Assembly: GCF_003477705.1 (NCBI RefSeq)
Contig: NZ_QUDV01000013.1
Coordinates: 1 to 34,840 of the forward strand
Length of the DNA stretch: 34,840 bases
Source: Dorea sp. AF36-15AT
GTDB lineage: Bacteria; Bacillota; Clostridia; Lachnospirales; Lachnospiraceae
Reading direction: 5' to 3'
Shown here: positions 1 to 8,200 of the stretch, one piece after another
Layout of the letters: every line of letters begins with the position of its first letter
Position numbering within the stretch: position 1 is the stretch's first letter
Made by a program: the position numbers and the translations under genes
Notes under the pieces: generated by a model
What the model saw: the letters and a program-made list of their open reading frames with translations, nothing else
Databases searched by the model: none
What the model was told of the DNA's origin: nothing

Positions 1-1
1 A

Positions 2-94
2 AAGCTGCGCCACAGCCTTGGCAGACCATCGCGCAGCGATTTTGTTCAACTGGAAGTTGTCGAGTTTTATATATTGACCAAAAGTTTGATTTAA
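2..94 (+). other. Open reading-frame tail at window edge, unrecognised
   Basis: A frame open from the window edge ends at TAA 92-94. It reads about 30 codons, including LRHSLGRPSRSDFVQLEVV. The base composition is more GC-rich than the genes that follow, so this may be the 3' end of a gene belonging to the host or to a neighbouring element. The product is not recognised, and a chance open frame of this length is quite possible. Confidence 0.2.
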
Positions 95-97
95 GAA

Positions 98-511
98 CTA
101 TAAGACTTTTTTCAAATAATATCTATAATGCTTTTCTGGACAATTTTCTAATATACCAAATACAATATACCCTTGCTTCTCATAAAATTCTTTGGCTTGA
201 AAATCAAATGTATCAAGATGAATAAGTTTAGCACCTTTTGATTTAGCATCATTTTCAACTTCTTCTAAAAGTAAGCTACCAAGTTTTTTCCCTCTATAAC
301 TAGAATCGACCCACAATGTATCAACATAAACTACATTCCAACAATACATCCTTGCTACAATACCAGCAACAATCTTATCATCCTTACCGATTTTCTTGCT
401 TAAATCTATGAAATTTTCTTTCTGTTTAGCCTCAACCTGAGATAGATTATATTCCACCAGTCTTTCAATAATATAATCCTGTTCTTTCTTTGAACATACA
501 TCAATTTTCAT
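98..511 (-). CDS. GNAT family N-acetyltransferase
   Basis: Encodes 137 residues with the GCN5-related fold. The acetyl-CoA binding signature is visible mid-protein as a beta strand (VVYVDTLWVD) followed by YRGKKLGSLLLEEVE, then the C-terminal FYEKQGYIVFG strand typical of the family. Members transfer acetyl from acetyl-CoA to an amine; the substrate cannot be read from sequence. I start at the ATG of MKIDVC because AAGGAA lies just upstream of it; the in-frame ATG six codons earlier has no Shine-Dalgarno. It is probably cargo of the mobile element, since it is AT-rich like the Rep and integrase genes. It could be an antibiotic or small-molecule acetyltransferase, but nothing here proves resistance. 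Confidence 0.85.
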   Translation of the reverse strand: MKIDVCSKKEQDYIIERLVEYNLSQVEAKQKENFIDLSKKIGKDDKIVAGIVARMYCWNVVYVDTLWVDSSYRGKKLGSLLLEEVENDAKSKGAKLIHLDTFDFQAKEFYEKQGYIVFGILENCPEKHYRYYLKKVL

Positions 512-619
512 AATATAATTTCCTTTCATATAATAAATCGGATTTGTCCAGATTTACAAATTCTATTTGCTTAACTTTCACTACTCACAGTATAATTCGA
601 TTTTATAAAATACACAAGT

Positions 620-661
620 AAAAAGGTATGAGAGACTTTCACACCTCCGCATACCCTTTTA
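620..661 (-). terminator. Rho-independent terminator of the small Xre gene
   Basis: Read on the minus strand, AAAAGGGTATG pairs with CATACCTTTTT around a loop of about 20 bases, followed by a T tract. It lies about 30 bases after the stop of the small HTH gene. Confidence 0.7.
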
Positions 662-692
662 TCCATTCCATGCCAATAACAGCAACAGCTCG

Positions 693-908
693 TTATTCTT
701 TTACATAACAAATCAATTCGCCAACTTCACAATCAAAATAATCACATAACTTACAAATCAAATTTGCATCCAGCCTTTGAAATTCATTTCTGCAATATCT
801 GTTAAAATTTGACCTCGGAATATCCAACTCTTTGCAAATGGTATTCTTACTGATATCCCGTTCTTTCAACAGTTCTTCTATCCTTAACTCTAAATGTCCA
901 TAATTCAT
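693..908 (-). CDS. Small Xre/Cro-CI type HTH regulator
   Basis: A 71-residue single-domain DNA-binding protein, consisting almost entirely of a helix-turn-helix: RIEELLKERDISKNTICKE, then IPRSNFNRYCRN as the recognition region, then LCDYFDCEVGELI. This matches the short Xre proteins (HTH_26-like) common in Firmicute phages and integrative elements. The start is the ATG of MNYGHL, preceded by AGGGG at good spacing; further in-frame starts just upstream sit too close to that site. It is divergent from the small secreted-protein gene at 1023, and the roughly 115-base gap between them holds AT-rich promoter-like sequence. It probably regulates genes of the element. Confidence 0.75.
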   Translation of the reverse strand: MNYGHLELRIEELLKERDISKNTICKELDIPRSNFNRYCRNEFQRLDANLICKLCDYFDCEVGELICYVKE

Positions 909-1022
909 ATGCATCACCCCTACACAAAGTATATTTAATAAATCTTTATGTAGTAATTCACTATACAGCGAGGTACTATATAGTTATCCCCTTAGGGATT
1001 TAAGAAAGAGAGGTGCATACAC

Positions 1023-1331
1023 ATGAAAATAAAAGTCATAACTACATTTTTATTGTTCTGTCTAATTGCCGGAATCTGCTATTACATCAGTCTGCCCGAT
1101 TACCATGTCCGTAACAGCATGTCACTCAGTAATCAAGGCACACGAGACACGGAGCTAACTGTTATTGTTTACAAATATTGGGGAATTGATGAGACTATTC
1201 GTAAAATCGAAACAGAACACAACAAGATTAACGGCACTCCTACTACCCTTGAAATCAATCTCTATTATTCTGCATGGCTGATTCGTTATGGAGAGAAACC
1301 CTTTAAAACCGTTGTTTTTGAATATGACTAA
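1023..1331 (+). CDS. Small secreted or membrane-anchored protein, unknown function
   Basis: 102 residues. The N terminus is a clear signal peptide or membrane anchor: MKIKV then a hydrophobic run, ITTFLLFCLIAGICYYI. The remaining roughly 80 residues are soluble and mixed alpha/beta with no motif I recognise. A purine-rich AAGAGAGG site lies about 8 bases before the ATG. It sits inside the mobile element and diverges from the small Xre gene. No function can be assigned. Confidence 0.6.
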   Translation: MKIKVITTFLLFCLIAGICYYISLPDYHVRNSMSLSNQGTRDTELTVIVYKYWGIDETIRKIETEHNKINGTPTTLEINLYYSAWLIRYGEKPFKTVVFEYD

Positions 1332-1336
1332 GAAAA

Positions 1337-1380
1337 AGAATAACAGACAACACTTTCGCAATCGTGCTGTCTGCTATTCT
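1337..1380. terminator. Strong hairpin, likely bidirectional terminator
   Basis: AGAATA-CAGACA-CAC on the left pairs with GTG-TGTCTG-TATTCT on the right with single mismatches, giving an arm of about 15 bp. On the minus strand the stem runs into a T-rich tract. It separates the secreted-protein gene from the convergent Xre repressor. Confidence 0.6.
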
Positions 1381-1514
1381 CTGTATACTTTCCACATCTA
1401 GTTCTTTCTTGTTCGTGTTCTTTCAAAAACCAACGTTCCGAAGGATGCCCAGAGCGACGGTTCCTAACAGGGCGGCGGGTCGGCTGGGCAAGTGGACGCC
1501 TTAGATTACTTCTG
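1381..1514. other. Intergenic spacer with a GC-rich patch
   Basis: No gene is seen. Bases about 1438-1502 are much richer in G and C than the surrounding AT-rich element and contain GCCCAG and CTGGGC as an imperfect inverted pair about 36 bases apart. This may be a fragment of older sequence or a replication or transfer site; it is unassigned. Confidence 0.3.
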
Positions 1515-1931
1515 CTATTTCGTCACATATTCGATTGGACTATCTTCAATTCCCTCATATTTCTTTATAGTAAGAAGATTGTTAATAAAGTCTAATACCT
1601 TGTTTGTATCTTCATCATCCAGTAGGTCCAACTTAGTCAAGATATCAATGTCTGTTTGATTTTCCACTTGTATTGATATGGGTTCTGACATATCCACAAC
1701 CGCTTTAAATTTTTTCTTTCTGTGAACCACATTAATATCTGTAGTCAATCCCATAACATGACTTTTGCTTACGCCAAACAGTTGTGATAACCTATCCCAT
1801 ATAGAATCATCCCTTGGAGTTCCATTCCCATTTTCATAGTTAGTCAGCATACTTTGTGAAATTCCCAACTCTTTTGCCAATTCCGCAACTGTGATGTTAT
1901 TTTCTTTTCTCAATTCTTTTATTTTATTCAT
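1515..1931 (-). CDS. Xre family (CI-like) repressor of the element
   Basis: 138 residues. An N-terminal HTH_3 domain covers about residues 1-60: IKELRKENNITVAELAKEL, then GISQSMLTNYENG, then IWDRLSQLFGVSKSHVMGL. A C-terminal acidic helical part of about 70 residues probably mediates dimerisation. A good AGGAGG precedes the ATG. The gene diverges from the small protein at 2093, and between them lie consensus promoters for both directions plus two copies of the same inverted operator (1990-2006, 2048-2064). By analogy with phage and ICE control regions it likely represses the rep-int operon and its own gene. There is no RecA-type cleavage domain, so induction would need another partner. Confidence 0.85.
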   Translation of the reverse strand: MNKIKELRKENNITVAELAKELGISQSMLTNYENGNGTPRDDSIWDRLSQLFGVSKSHVMGLTTDINVVHRKKKFKAVVDMSEPISIQVENQTDIDILTKLDLLDDEDTNKVLDFINNLLTIKKYEGIEDSPIEYVTK

Positions 1932-1954
1932 CGCAATCCTCCTTGTTTATGCTC

Positions 1955-2064
1955 ATTATATTTCAATGTTTTCACTCTGTCAATCTTTTTATCGGATATT
2001 AAGATATTTCTCTTGACATCGCTTATTCTGTGCTGTATTATAATAAATATCTGAATATCAGATA
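1955..2064. promoter_or_regulatory. Divergent promoters with paired operators
   Basis: Leftward promoter: TTGACA at 1983-1978, 17-base spacer, TATAAT at 1960-1955. Rightward promoter: TTGACA at 2013-2018, 17-base spacer, TATTAT at 2036-2041. Two operators share the pattern TATCNGA-N3-TNAGATA: TATCGGA/TAAGATA at 1990-2006, just upstream of the leftward -35, and TATCTGA/TCAGATA at 2048-2064, just after the rightward -10. The duplicated pattern is seen directly; binding by the adjacent Xre repressor is inferred. Confidence 0.75.
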
Positions 2065-2092
2065 ATCAAATATTTTAAGGAGGTCATATTTA

Positions 2093-2413
2093 TTGATTAG
2101 AGGAACTGATTTCATTTTAAACCCGGACAAACTGGAGGAACAATTTCAATTAGTCGAAGTATCTGAATGGATTGACTACAACACCAAAGAGAAACTAGGC
2201 TTCTACTACACTGTTCTTTTTCCAAAGCTGAAATTTGAGAAAATCAAAGTTGGCGTTAAAAATGCCAATCAGCTTGTGTCTAATGAAGAATTGGAGCAAA
2301 GAGGACAAGTGACCGTTTCATTTGAGGGACTACATACATGGGCGAGTCTTTATAATGGACGCTTATCCGTCAAAGCAGAAGCTGCCAATATCAGAAAAGC
2401 CGGAACAAAATAG
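2093..2413 (+). CDS. Conserved small protein preceding Rep, possible ssDNA-binding accessory
   Basis: 106 residues, no membrane segment, several predicted beta strands (FYYTVLFPKLKFEKIKVGV, GQVTVSFEGL). The start is a TTG, chosen because AAGGAGG sits 9 bases upstream and no ATG exists nearby. It is the first gene of the rightward rep-int transcript. Because the Rep behind it belongs to the phage/plasmid HUH class, where a small OB-fold single-strand binding protein often accompanies Rep, that role is possible. This is positional inference only; I do not recognise the family. Confidence 0.6.
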   Translation: MIRGTDFILNPDKLEEQFQLVEVSEWIDYNTKEKLGFYYTVLFPKLKFEKIKVGVKNANQLVSNEELEQRGQVTVSFEGLHTWASLYNGRLSVKAEAANIRKAGTK

Positions 2414-2485
2414 TTCCCTAAAGGGGGCAGATAGTCAGTGCCGGACAACGTCATAAGGTGCTGACTATCTGCACCATTTAAGGAA
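2414..2485. repeat. Large inverted repeat upstream of rep, candidate replication origin
   Basis: A perfect 12-bp stem, GCAGATAGTCAG (2427-2438) with CTGACTATCTGC (2461-2472), encloses 22 bases. It is extended outward by TTCCCTAAA and TTTAAGGAA with one mismatch. Such a structure directly ahead of a HUH Rep gene is the usual form of a double-strand origin or nick site. It could instead be a terminator or attenuator for the gene at 2093, but no T tract follows. Confidence 0.55.
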
Positions 2486-2584
2486 ACAGATATCGTTCTA
2501 TCTTTACTTGATATATAAAACAACATCTTCCGAAAAATCGGAGTAGAAACAAGCACATACAAAATAGGATACGAGGTGAATTTC

Positions 2585-3409
2585 GTGGGCAAAGCAAAAC
2601 AATGTTTTGTATACAATACGAAAATCATTGAAACTCCTACTACGAAAGAAGTGTATTTCTATGAAACTCCAATTTACAGCCATTCAAATTCAGATTCAAA
2701 AACAAGTAATACACAAGCACATAAACGTAAAGTATTTGATGAAATGTCGGCTCATAAGCAATATGACAGTTTAAAGCGCAAGCAAAAACACTATGAGCAA
2801 ACCCGTTGGGAGATTGCCCGTATTGTTGACTGCAATTTTGATAACAAGACCAAATTTTTAACGCTGACATTCCGAGAGAATATTCAAGACATCACTATAA
2901 CCAACAAGGAATTTAAGTATTTTATACAACGATTAAATTACTATCTGTATCAAACCAAAGTCCAGACATTGAAATATATTGCAACGTGGGAGAAACAGAA
3001 ACGTGGAGCAATCCACTACCATGTTATTTTCTTTGATTTTCCGTTTGTGGCAAAGGAAAAACTACAAGATTTATGGACGTATGGATTTATCAAAATAAAC
3101 CGCATTGATGTAGACAGCATGGAGAACAGAGGACGTTATTTAAGCAAATATTTTGGTAAAGACCTAGAGTTAAAGGAACACAAAAAAAAGGCATTTTTCA
3201 AATCTCAAAACCTTAAAATGCCAATTGAACAAAAGTTAATGCTTACAGATGATATTCTACAGGATTTAACACAAGAGAATGTCGTCTTTCAGAAAGAATA
3301 TACCAGACAGGTGTATGATACAAAATCTATCATTACAAACGGCTCACCCCTTAAAGACAGCAGTGTTACATATCTGAAAATTAAAAAGGGGCGTGATTGT
3401 ACTGGCTAA
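2585..3409 (+). CDS. HUH-type rolling-circle replication initiator
   Basis: About 274 residues. The three Rep motifs appear in order: motif I FLTLTF near residue 92, motif II GAIHYHVIFF (the His-x-His metal ligands near 144-146), and motif III RGRYLSKYFGKD with the candidate nicking tyrosine near 185 in a Y-x-x-K context. This matches Rep endonucleases of the G2P/ORF2 type found in filamentous phages and integrative mobilisable elements. The enzyme would nick a specific origin, join covalently to the 5' end and prime strand displacement. I prefer the GTG at 2585, which has GAGGTGAA in front; another GTG lies at 2576. The 3' end overlaps the integrase start, so both are translated from one message. 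Confidence 0.8.
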   Translation: MGKAKQCFVYNTKIIETPTTKEVYFYETPIYSHSNSDSKTSNTQAHKRKVFDEMSAHKQYDSLKRKQKHYEQTRWEIARIVDCNFDNKTKFLTLTFRENIQDITITNKEFKYFIQRLNYYLYQTKVQTLKYIATWEKQKRGAIHYHVIFFDFPFVAKEKLQDLWTYGFIKINRIDVDSMENRGRYLSKYFGKDLELKEHKKKAFFKSQNLKMPIEQKLMLTDDILQDLTQENVVFQKEYTRQVYDTKSIITNGSPLKDSSVTYLKIKKGRDCTG

Positions 3410-4721
3410 ACTGAACGCCCTTGAAATCCTGCAATATGAGAAAGCCATTATGTCGAGAGCAGATTCAATAAAGATATTGTATCAAGAATTAAAAACTGGT
3501 ATACTTTCGCTAACGGATATACAAGAACAGGTTGATATGAATAAAAAACAAGTTCTTGATTTACACAAAAAAATGTATAACTACTGGCAAGGAAAAAATG
3601 GTAAGTGGTACAGCTATTTACCAAAAGAGGGGGTTGAACCGCCAAAGGGAAAGCAGATTGAGAGTGTCAACGAGGAAAAATTGAATAGTAAAATCATAGA
3701 GTATTATGTCATTGAGGAATCCCGAAAAAAGCAGGAAAAGACTTGCCCTACTTTCCTAGAAGTCTATTACATGTGGCGAAGTATTAAGGATTTAGAATTA
3801 GACGATAACTCAATCTATAAGTTTAATACTGACTGCAAACGTTTCTTTGTTGGTACAGACTTTGCTGAGATGCCTATTAATCAGATTAATGAGAACACAA
3901 TAAAAGTTTTTATGTTGGAAACCATCAAGCGACTTGAATTGTGCAAAGAAACCACACGTAAGTTTTTCAGCTATATAAAAAACGTGATTAGATACGCAAG
4001 AATTGAAAAAATTATCACAGATAATCCAGTGGAATTTCTTGAGCCTAAGGACTTTACAAAACATTGTGGAGAAATTGAAGTATCTGACTGCGATAAATAC
4101 TATACCGATACTGAACTTGCTATTATCTTAAAAGCCTTGCATGGATATTATAGGGAGAACCCTTTATATATGCCGCCTTATGCCATAGAATTAGCAATGT
4201 ACACGGGTATGAGGGTTAGTGAGCTATCAACCTTGAAATGGTCTGATATCAATGATATCTGCATCAGTATCAATAAATCTGCAAAACACAATCGGTTAAA
4301 AAATGAATTTTCTGTTGGTAAGACTAAAACCAAGAAATCAAGAGCCTATCCGGTTGACGGACAGATTAATCACTTATTGGCACGCATCAAGCGAGTACAA
4401 GAAGAACATGGAATTTTATGTGAATGGATTTTCACGGATGGCAATGGAAGTTATACCCATGCAAGAAACATAACTGACTGCATGACACGGTTATGCCGGG
4501 AAAACAAATTAAACGGTGGTGGTATCACTAAGCTACGGAAAACAACCAGTTCCGACTTACAAGCTAAAGGCACACCAAAATCAGTGGTCGCAAGTATGTT
4601 AGGACATACTACCGAGGTCAACGAGAAGTATTATACCTATGACACTTCAAACCTTGCCGAAAAGAAAAAGATTATCCAAGAGCGAAATGCCAAATTTAAG
4701 AATCTGGCACACACTGGATAA
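3393..4721 (+). CDS. Tyrosine recombinase/integrase
   Basis: 442 residues. The N-terminal half holds a helical core-binding domain (about 115-220). The C-terminal catalytic domain shows TGMRVSELSTLKWSDI with Arg274, a lysine-rich beta hairpin near 310, LRKTTSSDL with Arg382, MLGHTTEVNEKYY with His404 and the Tyr nucleophile at 413/414. The usual HxxR box has Thr-Lys before the Arg instead of His, a substitution seen in some integrases. It starts at GTG inside the rep gene, although the Shine-Dalgarno is very close, so the start is uncertain. It excises and integrates the element, and the gene points at tRNA-Pro, a typical attachment target. Confidence 0.9.
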   Translation: MIVLAKLNALEILQYEKAIMSRADSIKILYQELKTGILSLTDIQEQVDMNKKQVLDLHKKMYNYWQGKNGKWYSYLPKEGVEPPKGKQIESVNEEKLNSKIIEYYVIEESRKKQEKTCPTFLEVYYMWRSIKDLELDDNSIYKFNTDCKRFFVGTDFAEMPINQINENTIKVFMLETIKRLELCKETTRKFFSYIKNVIRYARIEKIITDNPVEFLEPKDFTKHCGEIEVSDCDKYYTDTELAIILKALHGYYRENPLYMPPYAIELAMYTGMRVSELSTLKWSDINDICISINKSAKHNRLKNEFSVGKTKTKKSRAYPVDGQINHLLARIKRVQEEHGILCEWIFTDGNGSYTHARNITDCMTRLCRENKLNGGGITKLRKTTSSDLQAKGTPKSVVASMLGHTTEVNEKYYTYDTSNLAEKKKIIQERNAKFKNLAHTG

Positions 4722-4763
4722 TCCCAACCAAAGCCAACCAACTTTTTCAACACCTAAAAAATG

Positions 4764-4785
4764 AAAAACCCCCATAAAATGGGGG
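4764..4785 (-). terminator. Terminator of the tRNA-Gln/tRNA-Pro unit
   Basis: On the minus strand CCCCCAT-TTT-ATGGGGG is followed by TTTTT. It lies just beyond the 3' end of tRNA-Pro, between it and the integrase stop. Confidence 0.8.
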
Positions 4786-4790
4786 TAAAA

Positions 4791-4864
<74 letters not shown>

Positions 4865-4872
4865 ATTCAAGA

Positions 4873-4897
4873 ATCGGATACATATGATGTATCCGAT
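4873..4897. repeat. Perfect hairpin between the two tRNAs
   Basis: ATCGGATACAT and ATGTATCCGAT form an 11-bp stem with a 3-base loop. It probably marks processing or transcript separation between tRNA-Gln and tRNA-Pro. It lacks a strong T tract. Confidence 0.6.
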
Positions 4898-4905
4898 CTT
4901 AGTAG

Positions 4906-4976
4906 CTACGGATAGAGGACTCGAACCTCTACTAACAGAGTCAGAGTCTGCTGTGCTGCCATTACACCAATCCGCA
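4906..4976 (-). tRNA. tRNA-Gln (CTG)
   Basis: Minus strand. Acceptor TGCGGAT pairs with ATCCGTA with one G-U pair, and the 5' T is usual for tRNA-Gln. The D arm includes TGGTGTAATGGCAGCAC. The anticodon loop is CTCTGAC, giving anticodon CTG. The T arm is AGAGG-TTCGAGT-CCTCT. The discriminator is G and no CCA is encoded. It is transcribed before tRNA-Pro from the promoter at 5005-5032. Confidence 0.92.
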
Positions 4977-5004
4977 ATAGTGTTTCGCATCAGCGACAAA
5001 TATT

Positions 5005-5032
5005 ATTATAGCAGAACTTTTCTAAAATGCAA
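5005..5032 (-). promoter_or_regulatory. Sigma-A promoter for the tRNA-Gln/tRNA-Pro unit
   Basis: On the minus strand: TTGCAT at 5032-5027, 16-base spacer, TATAAT at 5010-5005, about 28 bases before the tRNA-Gln 5' end. Confidence 0.75.
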
Positions 5033-5069
5033 GTACTTTTTTAAATTTTTTAAAATATTTCAAAAATTA

Positions 5070-5237
5070 TTAAATCAGCAGCTCCTGCTCAATCTCCATT
5101 CCTTGTTTCAGGATGTCCTTCATCATATGATTCGTCACTTCTGGGTGACACATACCTTTCTTGGTTTCCTTTCGGTATGCATCACCGTCTATGATCTTAA
5201 TCAGCTGCTGTATCAGTTCCTGTCTGCTTTCTTCCAT
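5070..5237 (-). CDS. 55-residue small protein at the 3' end of the jet operon, unknown
   Basis: An ATG at 5237 opens 55 codons ending in TAA at 5070-5072. The start lies 41 bases inside the end of the jetC-like gene. AAGGAAG sits 8 bases upstream, so translation would be coupled to jetC. The product is charged and probably all-helical, starting MEESRQELIQQLIKIIDG and ending with an acidic helix (MEIEQELLI); it contains one Cys and no membrane segment. It occupies the place where jetD lies in four-gene Wadjet operons but is far too short to be the nuclease. I do not recognise a family. Coding is supported by the Shine-Dalgarno and by the frame filling the gap up to the tRNA promoter. Confidence 0.6.
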   Translation of the reverse strand: MEESRQELIQQLIKIIDGDAYRKETKKGMCHPEVTNHMMKDILKQGMEIEQELLI

Positions 5238-8200
5238 CTTTCACGTCTTCCTTGCCTGCATTTCCTTCCATCATTTCCAGATACTGCCCTTTATCGATAT
5301 GCATCATGGATATCTGATTCCTATGTCTGCGGAATCCATACACACTGTCCACATTGCGGATCAGTGACTGCAGACGTTCATCCGGCACGCACACGATTAA
5401 CTGCAGTTCCAGTTCTCTCGCATAGCGCAGGCACACTTCGCTTCGCTCCTTATCCATCTTGGAAAATGCCTCATCCAGAAGCACCAGACGGATCCTTGGA
5501 TCTCTGCTGCTCTGCTGCATGTACAGCATTGCAAATCCCGCAAGCAGTGCGACGTATTTCGGGTTCTGTCCCTCACCGCCCGAATCACGACCCGCCATCT
5601 CATCTACCGAATTCTTCTTCACATTACCATGTTCATCTTCCACACGCTCATACATACTGAAGGTAAGGTAATTCCGATAATCGGCATATTTTTCCATCTC
5701 CTGCTTGTGCAGGCTTCTTTTCTGACCATCTTCATCCTTCGGTGGCATGAATTTCTCCGTCAGACGCTCGATCTGCTTCTCGTATTTCTGGTAAAATGTA
5801 TCTTCCCCAAAGCTTAACTGTCCGTCAAAGCCGTCATTATCTAACACCTTGCTGTCCAGTTCTTCCGCCATCAGCATCTCATAGAACTGTCCGTTCTCAT
5901 TATCCGCCGGAAGAATATCGATCTGATACGTACTGTCCGAGAAACGGATACGGGACAGCATCCGGTTGATCTCTTTCCGATGACGGTATGCCGCCTTGAT
6001 CTCCCCGTGAATGGTCGCAATCACATTTTCCCGCAAGGAATGATATACCAGCAGATACTGCTTCTCGAATTCTGCCTTAAACTTCGGCTCATAATCCTGC
6101 TGAAGCTGATCCAACACCTTGTCATACACATCATTGTCATGCTCCAGACTGGTAAATCCATACGCCGGATATTCATTATTAAACCGGATTCTTGCAGAAG
6201 TCCGTTGGTCGCCGGCTGATTCTTCCTGTGCAGACAGCTTCGCAAGTAATTCTGTATTTTCCCGTCGGTACGCCTGCTCGGTGCGGTTCATGAGAACCTC
6301 TTTCACCTGCGCCAGAAGCTCCTGATTTGGCACAAATCCTTCCTGCAGCAGACTCAGACGTTCTTCATAACTCTTCTGCTCACTCTCAGCGATCCGCTTA
6401 TCTCCGGCACGTCCGATCCGTTCTTCATTCACAGACTTGATCTTTCGTTCCAGATCTTCCACTTCACGTTCCAGCGTCTCTCGTCTGACATTCAGTTCAG
6501 CAGTTCTGGTTCCGTCTTCCAGTTCTTTTAATTCCTGCTGAAGCTGATCCTTTTTCGCCAGATAACGCTCCAGCTCATCTGCTGCCCCGGCAAGACTTAA
6601 TATCTGCTCCGGACTCTGGCTGAGTCGTTCAAATCGCTGTGCCTGATTCAGGGTATCCCGCATCTGAATATCTTCAATCTGCTCTTTCTGCATATCAAAT
6701 ACTTCATCTTCCAGCTCTTTTAACTTCGCCTTGGATACTCGGGTACCGATACATGCATAACGGGTATAATCCATTTCCCGGAGATGTCTGAATATGTAAT
6801 TACTATAAGAATAACAGTCCGGTGTCACGCCATCACGCACCTGATGCAGTTCTTCTACCGTCTCACATTTATAAATGCGTCCAAGATATCTGCGCAGACA
6901 CAGATCCACATACGCCTCTTCGCTGCGCACTGCTTCATAGAGTGTTCCCTCTTCTGCTTTCGGCTCATCGCGCTTAATCGCTGCCGTATTGATCAGATCA
7001 ATCTCTTCATATTCCCTACGCTTCATCCTGCGGAAGATTCTCGCCGCATCCAGCGCATACTGCGGCTCCGTTACCAGACTGTGCTTAATCCTTCCAAGTC
7101 TTCCTTCGATAGCATTCTTCCATTTTTCATCCGTTATATCAAAAAGATCGCCAAATATCTCCACATGGATCGTTCGCCCGTACTGGCTGCTCAGTTCACT
7201 CTGAAGCTGAGCTCTGGCACTCTTTAACTCCTTACGATACGGCTTACGGTCATTTTTTAGATCCTCCACCATCTCCTGTTTCTCTTTCAGTTCTTTGGCA
7301 GTCTCTCGGATCCGTTCATTCAGATCAGCCAGTTCTTCCTCGATCAGTTCCATTGCCGCCTGAATGCCTTTTTTCAACTTCTCCATATTAGAAGAAGTCA
7401 CTTCTCCGCCCAACACATCTTCCAGACATTGCAGGGTTGGATTGCTGATATAACCGCTGATATCTTCATCTTCTGCCCACTGAGAAAGTCCCGCACGGAT
7501 TTCCCGCCACTGTCTGGAATTACCTGCGAGCAGCTGGATTGTCGTCTCCAGATCTTCCAGTTCTTTCTTCTTCACACCGTAATCACTTGCATGAAGTTCC
7601 GCACGCACTTCCACCAGTGCATCCGTCTTAATCTTTTTCTGCTGCTCCAGTCCTTCCTGCTTCTCCTCCAGTGCCTCAATCCGTTTACAGATGCCCTCTA
7701 GATCAAGCTTCTTCGCTTCCAGACGCACACGGCAGTTCTCGATATCTAAGATACGCAGAATCTGTTCCGTGCGAATCTTATCTGTCTTCACCTGCAGAAG
7801 TTCCAGATTATGTGCGCGAATCTCCGACAGGATCTCAATTCTGTGCTCCAGATCTTCTACCCTCTCCTTGATCTCACGATACGCTCCCAGCTGTTCACTG
7901 ATCGTAGACACCGTATCTTCCTTACTCCGCGGGAACATATAATCCTTGATAAACTGACCTGTACCATTGGTCATCCGTAGCGCAATGGCACTCTTTTCCA
8001 TCGTCATAAACCGCCCCGGATCGATATATCCAAAGATCACATCATACAGTGTATTCAGATATGCTTCTCTGGATGGGTATACACGGTTCACATCCCCACG
8101 CCCTCTGTTATCATCCGAATTCTTACGCTCATCCACAAGCTTTCTGATCTGTCCGATCGTATACGGTGTTCCATCCTCTGTCAGGTAATTATCTTCCGGA

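Noticed and set aside
1..97. Search for a copy of the tRNA-Pro 3' end as the left attachment site
   Set aside because: No match to the tRNA-Pro 3' sequence is visible here, so the left boundary of the element cannot be placed.
1332..1514. Additional gene between the secreted protein and the Xre repressor
   Set aside because: No frame with a start and ribosome binding site; only a hairpin and a GC-rich patch.
4884..5660. Plus-strand open frame of 258 codons
   Set aside because: It covers tRNA-Gln and the antisense of jetC and the small ORF; an antisense shadow.
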